Source: Pannonibacter tanglangensis (GTDB lineage Bacteria > Pseudomonadota > Alphaproteobacteria > Rhizobiales > Stappiaceae). Taken from it: DNA of 64,000 nucleotides. Below are positions 26,377 through 34,552 of the stretch, piece by piece. The translations under genes and the position numbers were made by a program. Below the pieces are notes generated by a model, which saw nothing but the letters and a program-made list of their open reading frames with translations, was not told the origin of the DNA and searched no databases. The stretch lies in assembly GCF_009915685.1 (NCBI RefSeq), contig NZ_JAABLP010000003.1; one strand, given 5' to 3'. Position 1 is the first letter of the stretch. Each line of letters begins with the position of its first letter.

Positions 26377-26970
26377 TCAGCCTGCCAGGATACCGAGCCC
26401 GACCACGGCGACGACCGCACCCAGCGCCCGCGACACGCGCAGCCCGGTCTGGCTTCCGGCGCCGAGCAGCGTGCCGATGGCCCAGCCGAGCAGCAGGCCG
26501 CCGGCATGCAGCAGCGCGGTCGCCAGCACGAAGCCGGCCGCATAGCCCAGTTCGCCGGCCGAGCCGATCTCGCCGCCATGGGCATGACCGTGGAACAGGG
26601 CGAAAACCGCGACAAGTGCCGCCCCCGGCCCGACCGGAAGGCGGACCGCCATGGCGACCAGCAGCCCGAGACCGACGACAGAGGCCGCGATCACGGGCTC
26701 GACGAAGGGCAGCGGCAGGCCGGCCACCGCCAGGCCGAAGCCAAGGACCATGGTGGCGACAAAGGCCGCAGGCACCAGCAGCAGCGCGCGGCCCCCCAGC
26801 GTGAAGGCCCAGAGGCCGACAGCCACCATCACCAGAACATGATCAAGCCCGAAGACCGGATGGGTGAAGCCGGCGGCAAAGGAGCCATGCGCCACCGGAT
26901 CGAGGTGCGCGTGGGCCGGAAGCGCCGGAAGCAGAATGACGGAGGCGGTGAGCAGCAGGCGCTGGAACAT
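26377..26970 (-). CDS. HupE/UreJ family membrane protein
   Basis: The product has 197 residues: a signal peptide (VILLPALPAHAH), then about six membrane segments with the family words HPVFGLDHVLVMVAVGLWA and FALFHGHAHGGE. HupE/UreJ proteins are thought to be nickel or cobalt uptake permeases, the His-rich motifs binding the metal. No urease or hydrogenase gene lies nearby, so the metal and partner are unknown. The 290-base upstream region has hairpins but no riboswitch that I can support. Confidence 0.88.
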   Translation of the reverse strand: MFQRLLLTASVILLPALPAHAHLDPVAHGSFAAGFTHPVFGLDHVLVMVAVGLWAFTLGGRALLLVPAAFVATMVLGFGLAVAGLPLPFVEPVIAASVVGLGLLVAMAVRLPVGPGAALVAVFALFHGHAHGGEIGSAGELGYAAGFVLATALLHAGGLLLGWAIGTLLGAGSQTGLRVSRALGAVVAVVGLGILAG

Positions 26971-27258
26971 GGACTATCCTTCCGCGAAAGCAGATGCAGG
27001 CCCGAACAGGGACCGATGCGAGTGTTTCTGCTTCGGGAGGATCCGCCAAGCCCAAAGGAGCGGCATCGGCTGTCGGGTCTGGCACAGTCGCGCGCCGTGA
27101 CGTCGCCCGGCTCGGGCGACGCCCGGCAACCTACATTGGCAAGGCTCGGGCTGTGCCTCAGGCCGGCAGCGCAGCCGCAGGCCGCCGGCCGGGGGGCCGG
27201 AGGGCGGGATGCCCGCCGTCCGGCCTTCGGAAACGGCAGCTGTCTGCCTCAAAAATGG
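26971..27258. other. hairpin-rich gap between the helicase and hupE-like genes
   Basis: Two strong inverted repeats are present: GTCGCCCG/CGGGCGAC (27102-27120) and a composite one at 27195-27225 (GGCCGGA...TCCGGCC enclosing GGCGGG...CCCGCC), the latter just after the helicase stop and probably its terminator. A metal riboswitch for the downstream gene was looked for and not supported. Confidence 0.5.
27195..27225 (-). terminator. hairpin after the helicase gene
   Basis: The arms GGCCGGA (27195-27201) and TCCGGCC (27219-27225), with inner arms GGCGGG and CCCGCC, form a long GC-rich stem 34 bases beyond the helicase stop. There is no T-run. Confidence 0.55.
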
Positions 27259-28737
27259 TCAGCCGTTGCGGCGGGCGCCGTCTCGCTGGCCACGCGCCTG
27301 AACCTCGGCAGCAAGCTGGGCCGGCCCGCCGACCTGCGGCTTGCGCGGGGCCTGGCCGCTGCGGGCCGCAGGCTTGGCGCCCGCCGGCTGCTGACCCCGG
27401 CCGTGCGACTGCGACCGGGCGGGCTTGGCGGTTGCCTCGCCGCTCCGGCGGTCATCCCCGTGAGACGGGGTGTTGCGCGAGGGACCGTTGCGCGACTGGC
27501 CGTTGCGGCCCTGACCCGGCCGCTGGCCCTGGGACTGGCGCTGGGACTGGCCCTGGGACTGGCCCTGGCGGCCACGGGCCGGACGCGGGGCGGCGTTGCG
27601 GCCCTCGGGCGGCGCCTCGCCACTGGCGACCGGGATCCGGATGCCGGTCAGCTTCTCGATGTCGCGCAGCTGGGTGATCTCGTCCGGGGCACAGAAGGCG
27701 ATGGCATCGCCATCGGCTCCGGCGCGGGCCGTGCGGCCGATGCGGTGGACATAGCTTTCCGGCACATCCGGCAGATCGAAGTTGTAGACATGGCTGACGC
27801 CCGGGATGTCGATGCCGCGGGCGGCCACGTCGGTGGCAACAAGGATGCGGGTCTCGCCCGTCTTCAGTTCCTTGATGGCGCGGTCACGCTGGTTCTGGCT
27901 CTTGTTGCCATGGATGGCATTGGCCTTGAGGCCGGCGGCCACGAGCTTGCGGACGACCTTGTCGGCGCCGTGCTTGGTGCGGGCAAAGACCAGCGACAGG
28001 TCTTCCGGCCGCTCGCTGAGGCAGGCGATCAGCTTGTCGATCTTCTCGGCTTGCGAGAGGAAGTGCACGCACTGGGTGACCTTGTCGGCGGTGCGACCGG
28101 CAGGCGCGACCTCGACGCGGATCGGATCGTTCAGGTAGGAGCGCGACAGGTCCTCGATCTGCTTCGGCATCGTGGCCGAGAACAGCAGCGTCTGGCGCTT
28201 CTTCGGGATCAGCGTGGCGATGCGGCGCAGGGCGTGGATGAAGCCGAGATCCAGCATCTGGTCGGCCTCGTCGAGCACCAGATATTCCACCATGTCGAGA
28301 CGCAGGGCGTTGCGCTCGATCAGGTCGATCAGGCGGCCGGGGGTCGCCACGAGAATGTCGCAGCCACGCGCCATGCGCTTGATCTGCGGGCCCATGGAGA
28401 CACCGCCCATGATGGTGGTGACCTGGAGCGGCGAGCCCTTGACGAAGGTGACGAGGTTCTGGGCGATCTGGTTCACCAGCTCGCGGGTCGGGGCGAGGAT
28501 CAGCGCCCGGGTGGCGCGGGGCGCGGCGGCCGCCGGATGCGCCAGCAGGCGCTCCACCAGCGGCAGCCCGAAGGCGGCGGTCTTGCCGGTGCCGGTCTGG
28601 GCCAGGCCCATCAGGTCGTTGCCGGCCAGCACATGCGGGATGGCGGCCTGCTGGATCGGGGTCGGGGTGGTGTAGCCGGCCGCAGTGATCGCCTTGAGGA
28701 GGGAAGACGACAGGCCAAGGGTAGAGAATTCGGTCAA
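27259..28737 (-). CDS. DEAD-box ATP-dependent RNA helicase, RhlE-like
   Basis: The product has 492 residues. Motifs in order are the Q motif (PTPIQQAAIP), AQTGTGKT (about 46-53), PTRELVNQ, TPGRLIDL, DEAD (about 156-159), SATMP and HRIGRTARAG. The last 90 residues are a Gln/Ser/Gly/Arg-rich basic tail, typical of RhlE-type RNA-remodelling helicases. I chose the TTG at 28737 as start because GAAGGAC lies just upstream and the family begins LTEFSTLGLS; the longer open frame upstream is Arg-rich and unlike any helicase. The long leader (about 440 bases to the next gene) may hold control elements. Confidence 0.92.
   Translation of the reverse strand: MTEFSTLGLSSSLLKAITAAGYTTPTPIQQAAIPHVLAGNDLMGLAQTGTGKTAAFGLPLVERLLAHPAAAAPRATRALILAPTRELVNQIAQNLVTFVKGSPLQVTTIMGGVSMGPQIKRMARGCDILVATPGRLIDLIERNALRLDMVEYLVLDEADQMLDLGFIHALRRIATLIPKKRQTLLFSATMPKQIEDLSRSYLNDPIRVEVAPAGRTADKVTQCVHFLSQAEKIDKLIACLSERPEDLSLVFARTKHGADKVVRKLVAAGLKANAIHGNKSQNQRDRAIKELKTGETRILVATDVAARGIDIPGVSHVYNFDLPDVPESYVHRIGRTARAGADGDAIAFCAPDEITQLRDIEKLTGIRIPVASGEAPPEGRNAAPRPARGRQGQSQGQSQRQSQGQRPGQGRNGQSRNGPSRNTPSHGDDRRSGEATAKPARSQSHGRGQQPAGAKPAARSGQAPRKPQVGGPAQLAAEVQARGQRDGARRNG
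27522..27570. repeat. 12-base tandem repeat inside the helicase tail
   Basis: Units of CTGGGACTGGCS repeat about four times (plus-strand sense), encoding GQSQ-type repeats in the basic tail of the helicase. Such coding repeats can change length by slippage without breaking the frame. Confidence 0.7.
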
Positions 28738-29183
28738 GAAATGTCCTTCACAGGCAGCGCGGCGCCTCTGGCCCGCGCGCGGTGACGGCCGGCGCCCGCG
28801 AGGGACCGGCTTCAGGCGGTTGCGGTCCCTGCCCTGCGTCGCGAGCCTCATTGCCCGCCGACCAGCAAGAACCGTCAGAACCCCGCGTGACATGGGAACT
28901 TGGAGAAAAAGACGCCGGACCGTCGGTCCCGTGCGAGCCGCGATCCCTGTTCCCGCTGTCTCCGTTGCCTGGCGACACAGCGACCGGGCGGTCGTCTGGA
29001 CACGGGCGTCAGCCCCGACGCGGCACATGCAGGCCGCGATGCCCTGCAGGAACGAGGGCGGGCGCGTGGAGAGGGAACGGGTCGCTCACGCGGCGACCGG
29101 ATCACATCTGCCTGCTGTATCTGCCTTGTGCGCTGCAATGTCAAGCACGGCCTGCAGGGCGTCAGCCCGGAGGTCGCGGCCGC
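28738..29183. other. 446-base gap between chorismate mutase and helicase genes
   Basis: Both flanking genes are on the minus strand, so this stretch would be the helicase leader or promoter region. It is GC-rich throughout. I see no convincing gene, operator or RNA motif. Confidence 0.4.
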
Positions 29184-29531
29184 CTAGTCCTGCGGCGGCG
29201 TCAGGGACAGGCCGGTGCGGGCGGAAATCGTGCGCTGCTCGTAGGCGACGTTCCAGTCGATCAGCACCCGCCAGACCGTTTCGGCCTGCTCCGGCTCGAG
29301 GCCGAGGGCGGCCGCGCGGGCACGGATGTCGGCCAGCATGGTGTCGATGCGGTGCTGGTCGTAGGCCTCGTCCGGATGCTGCTTGATCTCCGCCATGCGG
29401 CGGACGTAGGTCTGCCGCTCGGCAAAGAGGGCGACCAGCGCACGGTCGAGCCGGTCGATCTCGTTCCGGATGTGCGCCTTCTCCGTGCAATCCGCTGCCA
29501 CGCGCAGCCTCCTGTCCGCTTCGTCCGTCAC
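29184..29531 (-). CDS. chorismate mutase (AroQ type)
   Basis: The product has 115 residues, all helical, with the AroQ pattern RNEIDRLDRALVALFAERQTYVRRMAEIKQ and a C-terminal helix with VLIDWNVAYEQ. It converts chorismate to prephenate for phenylalanine and tyrosine synthesis, in the cytoplasm. It is a stand-alone mutase domain without a fused prephenate dehydratase. No aromatic pathway gene is adjacent. Confidence 0.88.
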   Translation of the reverse strand: MTDEADRRLRVAADCTEKAHIRNEIDRLDRALVALFAERQTYVRRMAEIKQHPDEAYDQHRIDTMLADIRARAAALGLEPEQAETVWRVLIDWNVAYEQRTISARTGLSLTPPQD

Positions 29532-29686
29532 ACCATCGCCTCGCCGTTCATTGCGGTCCCGACTGCGGTAGCGGCATGGGATCTGCCGGTCAAGTGCAGG
29601 ATCGTCTTAACACATTGTGGCGCGTTGCCAAATCATGACAAACCCCGGATGGTTCGCTATATCGCGAGGACAGCTGGAGATGAAAA

Positions 29687-30187
29687 ATGAGCTTGCGAAA
29701 TCTGGTAATTGGAACTGCGCTGTGCCTGATCGGATCCTGGACAAATGGACACGCCGCCAGCGTCTATAAGGTCGAACCCATGGAGTGCAAGGTGCTGCGC
29801 GAGGAAGGTCAGAGCGCGCTGGAGTATTCCAGCCTGGTTTGCGACATCCTGAAGCGCCAGGCTGGATTTGTGGGCGCCTTGGTGACGACCCGCAAGCTGG
29901 ACGTCTACGGCAAGATGCAGCCCCGCGAGAAGTGGAAATTCCAGGCCGAAGGATCAGCCATTCTCCCGCCCGATATCGTGGACCGGGCACTTTACGTCCG
30001 AAAGGTCTGCGCCGAGCTTATGAAGGCAAGAGAGGAGGCTGGGTTTTCTGGCCCCGAGGCGATCCATCTGGAGCTCTCGAGGCCAGATCTTCTGATCGCA
30101 TCCGACCTCGATTTTCGTGTAGCAGGCAAGGCGCTTCTGAATGGCCAGTTCAGTTGGGACGCAACGACCAGCCATCAGTGCCAATAA
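29687..30187 (+). CDS. unknown secreted protein
   Basis: The product has 166 residues. The N-terminus (MSLRNLVIGTALCLIGSWTNGHAA) is a good signal peptide with cleavage near residue 23-24, so it is probably periplasmic. The mature part has three cysteines before the C-terminal one, and no family I recognise. Its DNA is less GC-rich than the neighbours. It stands alone on the plus strand, facing the radical SAM / RHH pair with no intergenic space: the RHH stop begins one base after this stop. It could be a recent arrival. Confidence 0.6.
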   Translation: MSLRNLVIGTALCLIGSWTNGHAASVYKVEPMECKVLREEGQSALEYSSLVCDILKRQAGFVGALVTTRKLDVYGKMQPREKWKFQAEGSAILPPDIVDRALYVRKVCAELMKAREEAGFSGPEAIHLELSRPDLLIASDLDFRVAGKALLNGQFSWDATTSHQCQ

Positions 30188-30445
30188 TCAGTTCCGATGG
30201 TCGCTGTTCTTCTCCAGCCACAGCTGCCAGGACGACATGAACAGGTCGACCATCGACATGCCGCGATTTGCAGCCTCGATCTTGAAACGCCGATGGACCG
30301 AAGCTGGCACACGGAACCCGATCTCCTTGGTGCCTTCAGTGGGCTCCGAGAGATTGTTGGGGGCAGGGGTATCAGCGACGATCGGGGCGACGTGAGAAAG
30401 CCGGCCACGACCCTTTACCGGCGGCTTGGGAGCAATTCCTGACAT
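30188..30445 (-). CDS. ribbon-helix-helix-like DNA-binding protein
   Basis: The product has 85 residues. A flexible basic N-terminus (MSGIAPKPPVKGRGRL) precedes a compact C-terminal part, KEIGFRVPASVHRRFKIEAA then NRGMSMVDLF, which has the strand-helix-helix pattern of ParG/Arc-type ribbon-helix-helix proteins. It probably binds DNA as a dimer. Its start codon overlaps the stop of the radical SAM gene by one base (TGATG), so the two are translationally coupled. There is no ParA or toxin gene nearby, so a partition or antitoxin role is not supported. Confidence 0.7.
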   Translation of the reverse strand: MSGIAPKPPVKGRGRLSHVAPIVADTPAPNNLSEPTEGTKEIGFRVPASVHRRFKIEAANRGMSMVDLFMSSWQLWLEKNSDHRN

Positions 30446-31569
30446 CAGAACAGCGACAGCTGCACGCCGCCGGTCTGGGGCGCGGTGAACAGCTCCGTGG
30501 TGAGCTTGCGCCGGCGCTGGTTGAGACCGAGGCGACGGGCGGTCAGGGCGAAGCGCTGGCCGATCTGCTGGGCATAGGGCCCCTGCCCCTTCATCCGCTG
30601 TCCCCATTCGGCGTCGTAATCCTTGCCGCCGCGCATGGAGCGCAGGATGTTCATGACATGGCGGTAGCGGTCCGGCCGGTTGCGCAGCAGCCAGTCGCGG
30701 AAGAGTTCCGAAACTTCCAGCGGCAGGCGCAGCAGCACATAGCCGGCCTCGGTGGCCCCGTTGCCGGCTGCCGCCTCCAGGATCGCCTCGATCTCGCTGT
30801 CGGTGAGGGCCGGAATGATCGGGGCCATCATGACGGAGACCGGAACGCCCGCCTCGGACAGTCCCTTGATCGCGGCCAGGCGACGGTGCGGCGCGCTGGC
30901 GCGGGGCTCCAGCGTGCGGGCGATGTCGCGGTCAAGCGAGGTGATCGACAGGGCGACCTTGGCCAGCCCCTTCTCCGCCATGCGGGCGAGGATGTCCACA
31001 TCCCGCAAGACGAGCGCGGACTTGGTGACGATGCCGACCGGATGCCCGGTGCGCTCCAGCACCTCGAGGATCTCGCGCATCAGCCGGTAGCGGCGCTCGA
31101 TCGGCTGGTAGGGATCGGTGTTGGTGCCGATGGCGATGGTGCGGGGCTGGTAGCCGGGGCGGCCCAGCTCGCGCTCCAGCAGCTCGGCCGCATTGGGCTT
31201 GGCAAAGAGCCGGGTCTCGAAATCGAGCCCCGGCGACAGGCCCATGAAGGCATGGGACGGGCGGGCGAAACAGTAGACGCAGCCGTGCTCGCAGCCGCGA
31301 TAGGGGTTGATCGACCGGTCGAAGGAAATGTCCGGCGAGGTGTTGCGGGTGATGATGCTGCGGGCCTTTTCCTCCTGCACGGTGGTCTTGAGCGGCGGCA
31401 GGTCCTCCAGCGTCTCCCAGCCGTCGTCGAAGGCCTCGCGCTGCTCGCGCTCGAAGCGGCCGGAGCGGTTGAGACCGGCACCGCGGCCCCGCCGCAGATC
31501 CTCCGCCACGCGCGCGCCGGCCAGTGCCGTGTCGCTGCTGACCTGATCGATCAGGGTAATTGCCGCCAT
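30445..31569 (-). CDS. PA0069 family radical SAM protein
   Basis: The product has 374 residues. The radical SAM motif is GCEHGCVYC (C93, C97, C100), followed by a TIM-barrel with GTNTDPYQPIE, a SplB/Rv2578c-like arrangement. The reaction is unknown; relatives include spore photoproduct lyase. The last five residues, QLSLF (370-374), match the consensus by which DNA polymerases and repair proteins bind the beta sliding clamp, hinting at a DNA repair role. It is followed by the coupled ribbon-helix-helix gene. Confidence 0.88.
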   Translation of the reverse strand: MAAITLIDQVSSDTALAGARVAEDLRRGRGAGLNRSGRFEREQREAFDDGWETLEDLPPLKTTVQEEKARSIITRNTSPDISFDRSINPYRGCEHGCVYCFARPSHAFMGLSPGLDFETRLFAKPNAAELLERELGRPGYQPRTIAIGTNTDPYQPIERRYRLMREILEVLERTGHPVGIVTKSALVLRDVDILARMAEKGLAKVALSITSLDRDIARTLEPRASAPHRRLAAIKGLSEAGVPVSVMMAPIIPALTDSEIEAILEAAAGNGATEAGYVLLRLPLEVSELFRDWLLRNRPDRYRHVMNILRSMRGGKDYDAEWGQRMKGQGPYAQQIGQRFALTARRLGLNQRRRKLTTELFTAPQTGGVQLSLF

Positions 31570-31683
31570 GGGTCCGCGTTCCTCGACTCGCCAATGAGAA
31601 CATTACAGGAACATTAGCCGAAAACGCAGACGCGGCAAGGGCCTCCCTCGCCTTGTCCGCCAAAAGCCGCTAGAACGCTCCCC

Positions 31684-32361
31684 ATGATCAGTGTCGTCAT
31701 CTCCAGTCTCGACAACGAGGAAGGCCTCGCGCACAGCCTGACCGCCCTGGTGCCGGCGGCGGCTGAGGGTATCGTCCGGGAAGTGGTGGTGATGGATGGC
31801 GGCTCGCGCGACGGCAGTGTGACCGTGGCCGACGCAGCCGGATGCGAGCTGCATGTGCTCCTGGCGGGCGAAGGCCGACGCTACGCCGAAGGCGCGGCCC
31901 GCGCTGCCAAATCTCCCTGGCTCCTGTTCCTGCCGGCCGGCAGCGTTCTGGAAGCCGGCTGGCACACGGACGCAGCCTCCTTTGTCGAACGGGCCGAACG
32001 CAGCGGACAGGCGGACCGATGCGCCGCCGCCTTCCATCTGAGGCGCGATGATTTCGGGCTGTCCGCCCGGCTGAGCGAAACGGCGGCCACCCTGTCGACG
32101 CGGCTGTTCGGCATGCCCTGCAACGAACAGGGCCTGCTCGTCTCCCGCCGGCTCTATGTGGCGCTTGGCGGACACCGCGACCTGGCCGGACTGGCCGATC
32201 TGGACATTGCGCGGCGCATCGGACGCAGCCGCCTGGTGCTGCTGCGCAGCGCCGCAATTGCGCCGCAGCGGCCCAACCATGGCCCGCGCCAGACCCTCGC
32301 CCGCCTGGCGGTGACCGCCCTACGGCTGCCGCCGAGACTTGCCGCCGGCCTGCACGGCTGA
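31684..32361 (+). CDS. family 2 glycosyltransferase-like protein
   Basis: The product has 225 residues with the GT-A start ISVVISSLDNEEGLAHSLTALV and the nucleotide-binding region VVMDGGSRDGSVTVAD. The later acceptor region is Arg/Leu-rich. It is shorter than most GT2 enzymes and has no clear DxD beyond the SRDGS segment, so the donor and acceptor are unknown. It is divergent from the radical SAM gene and is followed by a 180-base gap before the convergent AraC gene. Confidence 0.75.
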   Translation: MISVVISSLDNEEGLAHSLTALVPAAAEGIVREVVVMDGGSRDGSVTVADAAGCELHVLLAGEGRRYAEGAARAAKSPWLLFLPAGSVLEAGWHTDAASFVERAERSGQADRCAAAFHLRRDDFGLSARLSETAATLSTRLFGMPCNEQGLLVSRRLYVALGGHRDLAGLADLDIARRIGRSRLVLLRSAAIAPQRPNHGPRQTLARLAVTALRLPPRLAAGLHG

Positions 32362-32540
32362 GGCGACACCCGCTCGGCTCCCGCTGCACGGCCGATCGAG
32401 GCCCGCCGGACGTGCAAGGCTTTCAGGGCTGGCGGGTCTTGCGGGGCTTGTGGGACTTGCCGGTCACCGGATGGGGCTCCGCTGCCCCGGGGGATGATCC
32501 GGTCCTCCGGCGTCCCGCCGGTCAGTCCGCATCCATCTGG

Positions 32541-33572
32541 TCAGCCGGCGTCGATCCGGCGGCTGCGCAGCGTCTCGGCAGGCGTTTCCCCGAACAGATC
32601 CCGATAGGCCCCTGCCGCCCGGCCCGGATGTCCGAGACCGCAGGCCTGCATCAGGGCGGTGATGTTGGCCGTGCCGTCCGCCCGGCCACGCGCTGCCATC
32701 AGATGCTGGCGCAGCAGGCTGAGCCGGCGCTCCTGCAATGCCTGGGAAATGGTCTGTCCGCGTTCGGCCTGGAAGGCGAGCTGCAGGGCCCGCAGGCTGT
32801 AGCCGCAGGCCCGCGCCAGCGCGGCAAAGTCGATGGTCTCGCCCAGATGCGCGTCGATGTAGTCCAGCGCCCGGGCGACCTTGCGGCCGGCGCCGGACCC
32901 GTGCTGCGCGGCGGTGCAGAGCGTGTCGCGGGCCGAGCCGGCATGGGTCCAGAGCAAGGCATGCGCAATGGACCAGCCAAGCCGGTTGAGCGCCTCGTCG
33001 CCGGCCGGATCCCCCGGCAAGGCGTGGTCGGCCAGCCGGGCAAGCGCAAGGATCTGGGCCCCCAAAGTACGCCCCGGTTCGCTGTCGAGCCGCAGTTGCG
33101 GGTCGAAGACGATGTCCTGCGGCCCCTCGCCGGTGAGCGCGGCGAACATGTCCTCCAGCGCCGTCCGTTCCAGCTTCAGGATGATCTGGCCGCAGCTGGC
33201 CTTCCAGCGCATCAGGCTCGGCCGGGTGGGCGAGAGGACCGAGGCGGCCCGCGCGGCCCCGGTGGTGACGAGATGGCTGCCGATGCGGACCTCGGCCCCG
33301 CTGGTCAGCGGGATCTGGACGAGGAAGAACCGCTCCAGGCAGCCCGGGTCGATCTCCACCTCGCCACCATAGGCGACATAGTTGATGGAGCCGCCGGCGA
33401 AGATGCGGCTGTTGTGGCAGGCAAAGAAATCGCGGCCGTGATCGCGCGGCTGCAGCCGGTGGGAGCAGAAGATCCGCCCGACCTCCTCCGCCGCCTGGTC
33501 CACGTCGCGCGTTGCCACCCGGGCATGGCCCGACAGCGGCATCTGGATGGCTTGCATCTGCATGGCTTGCAC
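32541..33572 (-). CDS. AraC family transcriptional regulator
   Basis: The product has 343 residues. An N-terminal sensing domain (AraC-binding-like, about 10-210) is followed by two helix-turn-helix units, about 235-335, with FAALARACGYSLRALQLAFQAERGQTISQALQERRL and a second unit around ITALMQACGLGHPGRAAGAYRDLFGETP. The start is taken as GTG 33572 because GGGGGAA lies just upstream; ATG 33563 is three codons later. It faces the cupin and monooxygenase genes across 299 bases and is the obvious candidate for their regulator. Confidence 0.88.
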   Translation of the reverse strand: MQAMQMQAIQMPLSGHARVATRDVDQAAEEVGRIFCSHRLQPRDHGRDFFACHNSRIFAGGSINYVAYGGEVEIDPGCLERFFLVQIPLTSGAEVRIGSHLVTTGAARAASVLSPTRPSLMRWKASCGQIILKLERTALEDMFAALTGEGPQDIVFDPQLRLDSEPGRTLGAQILALARLADHALPGDPAGDEALNRLGWSIAHALLWTHAGSARDTLCTAAQHGSGAGRKVARALDYIDAHLGETIDFAALARACGYSLRALQLAFQAERGQTISQALQERRLSLLRQHLMAARGRADGTANITALMQACGLGHPGRAAGAYRDLFGETPAETLRSRRIDAG

Positions 33573-33871
33573 CAGCGTTCCCCCGGACCGTCCCCTCGGC
33601 GTTTTCGCTCATTTCCGGACCGGTTGACGGAAAGGCTAGCACCGCCAAGCCGGCGAAGCAAAGCGGCAGGGGACGGATTTTCGCCGAGCGCATGCAGCCT
33701 TTCGTCCAGCGGATAGACCTGAGCCGCCCCGACGGCGTCTCGTAGGCACAGGACGGAGACAGGCCCCCGGACCGCAAGGCCCGACCACAAGCGCCGCCCG
33801 TCCTGCGAGAGGACACAGCCAGCACCCGCAGGCCCACAGCGCCCGAACGGGCAAGGACGGAGAGGACCAGC

Positions 33872-34372
33872 ATGAAGACCGCCATCCCGAACATGGTTCA
33901 GGTGAACACCGACCCCGGCATCACCCGCGCCGGCACCGGCCAGCATGAGGTCGAATGGAGCATTCTCGGCCACACCTACTGGATGAAGACGGAAGGCGAG
34001 ACCTGTTTCTCGTTCGAGACGCTGGATCCGCCGGGAACCTTCGTGCCGCCGCATGTCCACCCGACGCAGGACGAGTTCATCTTCGTGCTGGAGGGGCGCT
34101 TCGACCTCTATCTCGGCGGGGAACACCACGTGGCGCAGACCGGCGACCTGGTGCGGATGCCGATGGGCATCGCGCATGGCTACTACAACCTCACCGACAG
34201 GCCGAACCGGGCGCTGTTCTGGGTGTCGCCCGCCCGTCGCCTGCGCGAGCTGTTCGACAACCTGCACAATCTGGGTGACCCGGCCGAAGTGGTGCGCCAG
34301 TCGGCGCTGCGGGAGGTGAATTTCCTGCGGCCGGAGGACATGGCCTTCGATCCGCTGACGCTGAAGATCTGA
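33872..34372 (+). CDS. cupin domain protein
   Basis: The product has 166 residues with a single cupin barrel. The first metal motif is PPHVHPTQDEFIFVLEGRFDLYLGG (His-X-His, Glu, Gly) and the second PMGIAHGYYNLT. It could be a small dioxygenase, an isomerase or a binding protein; the sequence does not decide. It precedes a flavin monooxygenase gene on the same strand, and the pair is divergent from an AraC regulator, which suggests an inducible catabolic or detoxifying pair. Confidence 0.85.
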   Translation: MKTAIPNMVQVNTDPGITRAGTGQHEVEWSILGHTYWMKTEGETCFSFETLDPPGTFVPPHVHPTQDEFIFVLEGRFDLYLGGEHHVAQTGDLVRMPMGIAHGYYNLTDRPNRALFWVSPARRLRELFDNLHNLGDPAEVVRQSALREVNFLRPEDMAFDPLTLKI

Positions 34373-34552
34373 CGCCCGACACGGCCAACCGCGCGTTCCG
34401 GGTTCCGGCAGGCCCCACCGCCTGCCGGAGCGGACCGGCGCGGGCAGCACGACCCCGGCCTGCCCTCCGGCGTCCCATCCGCCGCCCTGTCTGACCGGCC
34501 CCTGCCCGCGCCGTCCCCGACCCCGACCCGGGCGGCGAAGGAGAGTTCATTC

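Noticed and set aside
26971..27258. Cobalamin or nickel riboswitch before the hupE-like gene
   Set aside because: One stretch resembles the B12 box (AGCCGGGCGAC) but it is in the wrong order relative to the ACTGT word, and the other conserved blocks are missing. The hairpins are explained better as a terminator and a simple palindrome.
27522..27570. CRISPR-like short repeats
   Set aside because: The 12-base units are contiguous without spacers and encode in-frame GQSQ repeats of the helicase tail.
28738..29028. 97-codon N-terminal extension of the helicase
   Set aside because: The extension is Arg/Gly-rich with no similarity to helicases, while TTG 28737 has a proper ribosome site and matches the family start.
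29687..30445. Toxin-antitoxin pair formed by the secreted protein and the RHH protein
   Set aside because: They are convergent, and the first has a signal peptide, so it does not resemble a cytoplasmic toxin paired with an RHH antitoxin.
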